This document shows, in pieces, positions 61,601 to 64,000 of a stretch of DNA of 64,000 bases. Under the pieces are notes generated by a model. The model saw nothing but the letters and a program-made list of their open reading frames with translations. It searched no databases and was not told the DNA's origin. A program made the translations under genes and the position numbers. Origin of the DNA: Ectobius pallidus (lineage: Eukaryota; Arthropoda; Insecta; Blattodea; Ectobiidae); assembly GCA_964059195.1 (NCBI GenBank), contig CAXKWD010000002.1, forward strand, positions 49,812,923-49,876,922, written 5' to 3'. Positions within the stretch are counted from its first letter, which is position 1, and the number at the start of each line of letters is the position of its first letter.

Positions 61601-64000
61601 GTTAGCCTTCACGGAATTCTGGGCGCATTTTTCGAAATTTCAAAGGGGTTAGCCTTCTCGGAATTCTGGGCGCATTTTTCGAAATTTTCAAAGGGATTAG
61701 CCTTCTCGGAATTCTGGGCGCATTTTTCGAAATTTTCAAAGGGGTTAGCCTTCTCGGAATTCTGGGCGCATTTTTCGAAATTTTCAAAGGGGTTAGCCTT
61801 CTCGGAATTCTGGGCGCATTTTTCGAAATTTCAAAGGGGTTAGCCTTCTCGGAATTCTGGGCGCATTTTTCGAAATTTTCAAAGGGGTTAGCCTTCTCGG
61901 AATTCTGGGAGCATTTTTCGAAATTTCCAAAGGGGTAGGCCTTCTCGGGATTATGGGTGCATTTTTCGAAATTTTCAAAGGGGTTAGCCTTCTCGGAATT
62001 CTGGGCGCATTTTTCGTATTTTTCAAAGCGGTTAGCCTTCTCGAAATTCTGGGCGCATTTTTCGAAATTTTCAAAGGGGTTAGCCTTCTAGGAATTCTGG
62101 GCGCAGTTTTCGAAATTTTCAAAGGGGTTAGCCTTCTCGGAATTCTGGGCGTATTTTTCGGGGTTTTCAAAGGGGTTAGCCTTCTCGGAATTCTGGGCGC
62201 AATTTTCGAAATTTTCAAAGGGGTTAGCCTTCTCGGAATTCTGGGCGCATTTTTCGAAATTTTCAAAGGGGTTAGCCTTCTCGGAATTCTGGGAGCATTT
62301 TTCGAAATTTTCAAAGGGGTTAGCCTTCTCGGAATTCTGGGCGCATTTTTCGAAATTTCAAAGGGGTTAGCCTTCTCGGAATTCTGGACGCATTTTTCGA
62401 AATTTTCAAAGGGGTTAGCCTTCTCGGAATTCTGGGCGCATTTTTCGAAATTTTCAAAGGGGTTAGACTTCTCGGAATTCTGGGCGCATTTTTCGAAATT
62501 TTCAAAGGGGTTAGCCATCTCGGATTTCTGGGCGCATTTTTCGAAATTTTCAAAGGGGTTAGCCTTCTCGGAATTCTGGGCGCATTTTTCGAAATTTTCA
62601 AAGAGTTAGCCTTCGCGGAATTCTGGGCGCATTTTTCGAAATTTCAAAGGGGTTAGCCTTCTCGGAATTCTGGGCGCATTTTTCGAAATTTTCAAAGGGA
62701 TTAGCCTTCTCGGAATTCTGGGCACATTTTTCGAAATTTTCAAAGGGGTTAGCCTTCTCGGAATTCTGGGCGCATTTTTCGAAATTTTAAAAGGGGTTAG
62801 CCATCTCGGAATTCTGGGCGCATTTTTCGAAATTTTCAAAGGGGTTAGCCTTCTCGGAATTCTGGGCGCATTTTTCGAAATTTTCAATGGGGTTAGCCTT
62901 CTCGGATTTCTGGGCGCATTTTTCGAAATTTTCAAAGGGGTTGTCCTTCTCGGAATTCTGGGCGCATTTTTCGAAATTTTCAAAGGGGTTAGCCTTCTCG
63001 GAATTCTGGGAGCATTTTTCGAAATTTCAAAGGGGTTAGCCTTCTCGGAATTCTGGGCGCATTTTTCGAAATTTTCAAAGGGATTAGCCTTCTCGGAATT
63101 CTGGGCACATTTTTCGAAATTTTCAAAGGGGTTAGCCTTCTCGGAATTCTGGGCGCATTTTTCGAAATTTCAAAGGGGTTAGCCTTCTCGGAATTCTGGG
63201 CGCATTTTTCGAAATTTTCAAAGGGGTTAGCCTTCTCGGAATTCTGGGCGCATTTTTCGAAATTTTCAAAGGGGTTAGCCTTCTCGGAATTCTGGGAGCA
63301 TTTTTCGAAATTTCCAAAGGGGTTAGCCTTCTCGGGATTATGGGTGCATTTTTCGAAATTTTCAAAGGGGTTAGCCTTCTCGGAATTCTGGGCGCATTTT
63401 TCGTATTTTTCAAAGCGGTTAGCCTTCTCGAAATTCTGGGCGCATTTTTCGAAATTTTCAAAGGGGTTAGCCTTCTAGGAATTCTGGGCGCAGTTTTCGA
63501 AATTTTCAAAGGGGTTAGCCTTCTCGGAATTCTGGGCGTATTTTTCGGGGTTTTCAAAGGGGTTAGCCTTCTCGGAATTCTGGGCGCAATTTTCGAAATT
63601 TTCAAAGGGGTTAGCCTTCTCGGAATTCTGGGCGCATTTTTCGAAATTTTCAAAGGGGTTAGCCTTCTCGGAATTCTGGGAGCATTTTTCGAAATTTTCA
63701 AAGGGGTTAGCCTTCTCGGAATTCTGGGCGCATTTTTCGAAATTTCAAAGGGGTTAGCCTTCTCGGAATTCTGGGCACATTTTTCGAAATTTTCAAAGGG
63801 GTTAGCCTTCTCGGAATTCTGGGCGCATTTTTCGAAATTTTCAAAGGGGTTAGCCTTCTCGGAATTCTGGGCGCATTTTTCGAAATTTTCAAAGGGGTTA
63901 GCCATCTCGGATTTCTGGGCGCATTTTTCGAAATTTTCAAAGGGGTTAGCCTTCTCGGAATTCTGGGCGCATTTTTCGAAATTTTCAAAGAGTTAGCCTT
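55667..64000. repeat. 48-bp satellite array, second block, runs off the window
   Basis: Same monomers as the first block, in the same orientation. Marker monomers GGGATTATGGGTGC recur at about 56575, 58104, 58152, 60714, 61948 and 63335. The stretch from 56229 repeats 49152 onward with an offset of 7077 bp, becoming 7125 after one extra monomer near 58150. The array continues past the end. Confidence 0.97.

Noticed and set aside
55668..64000. ORFs of 93-257 codons in the second satellite block
   Set aside because: Same reason as for the first block; the products are the same 16-residue repeats.
47548..64000. CRISPR-like array
   Set aside because: The repeats are directly adjacent with no unique spacers, and the surroundings are eukaryotic.
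47548..64000. Firm call of a centromere
   Set aside because: Higher-order satellite structure is suggestive only; I see no CENP-B box and have no chromosomal position.

Overview
The window looks like nuclear DNA of an arthropod, most likely a polyneopteran insect such as a cockroach. It is AT-rich, has long transposon-filled introns with GT-AG splice sites, and the one host gene encodes an insect-type calexcitin. The species guess is inference from general resemblance, not from a search.

Positions 1 to about 43.8 kb hold one host gene on the + strand: a calexcitin-like EF-hand calcium-binding protein. Five coding exons are visible (1174-1226, 11664-11783, 21128-21242, 26775-26872, 42307-42420). 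Their splice phases agree and they encode about 166 residues up to the stop; the N-terminal exon lies upstream of the window. Less than 1.3% of this span is coding. The introns (10.4, 9.3, 5.5 and 15.4 kb) are packed with mobile DNA. Several elements have ends and target-site duplications (TSDs) that can be read directly: a Mutator-type element (22665-24643, 9-bp TSD), a Helitron (27529-28109), a 2.9-kb transposon with terminal inverted repeats (TIRs) of nearly 0.7 kb and a 302-codon ORF (28147-31087, 4-bp TSD), a hAT element with a once-frameshifted transposase (32894-35145, 8-bp TSD), a head-to-tail dimer of PIF/Harbinger derivatives (36288-38183, TTA TSD) with a third copy at 43886-44827, nested hAT MITEs (12-14 kb), LINE fragments, Tigger/pogo and mariner relics, fold-back hairpins and microsatellites.

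From 44.9 to 45.45 kb a CpG-richer patch on the minus strand has CCAAT boxes and two GTAAGT donors, and may be the start of another transcript. A degenerate A-rich array (45.66-46.1 kb) precedes the satellite.

From 47.55 kb to the end the window is a 48-bp-monomer satellite with higher-order repeats of about 1.5 kb. A full-length RTE-like non-LTR retrotransposon (52272-55666, endonuclease plus reverse transcriptase, one frameshift at an A8 run) is inserted in it, flanked by an 11-bp TSD. A paralogous unoccupied site survives in another repeat unit near 61183-61193. The many long ORFs in the satellite follow from a 48-bp (16-codon) period and are not called as genes.
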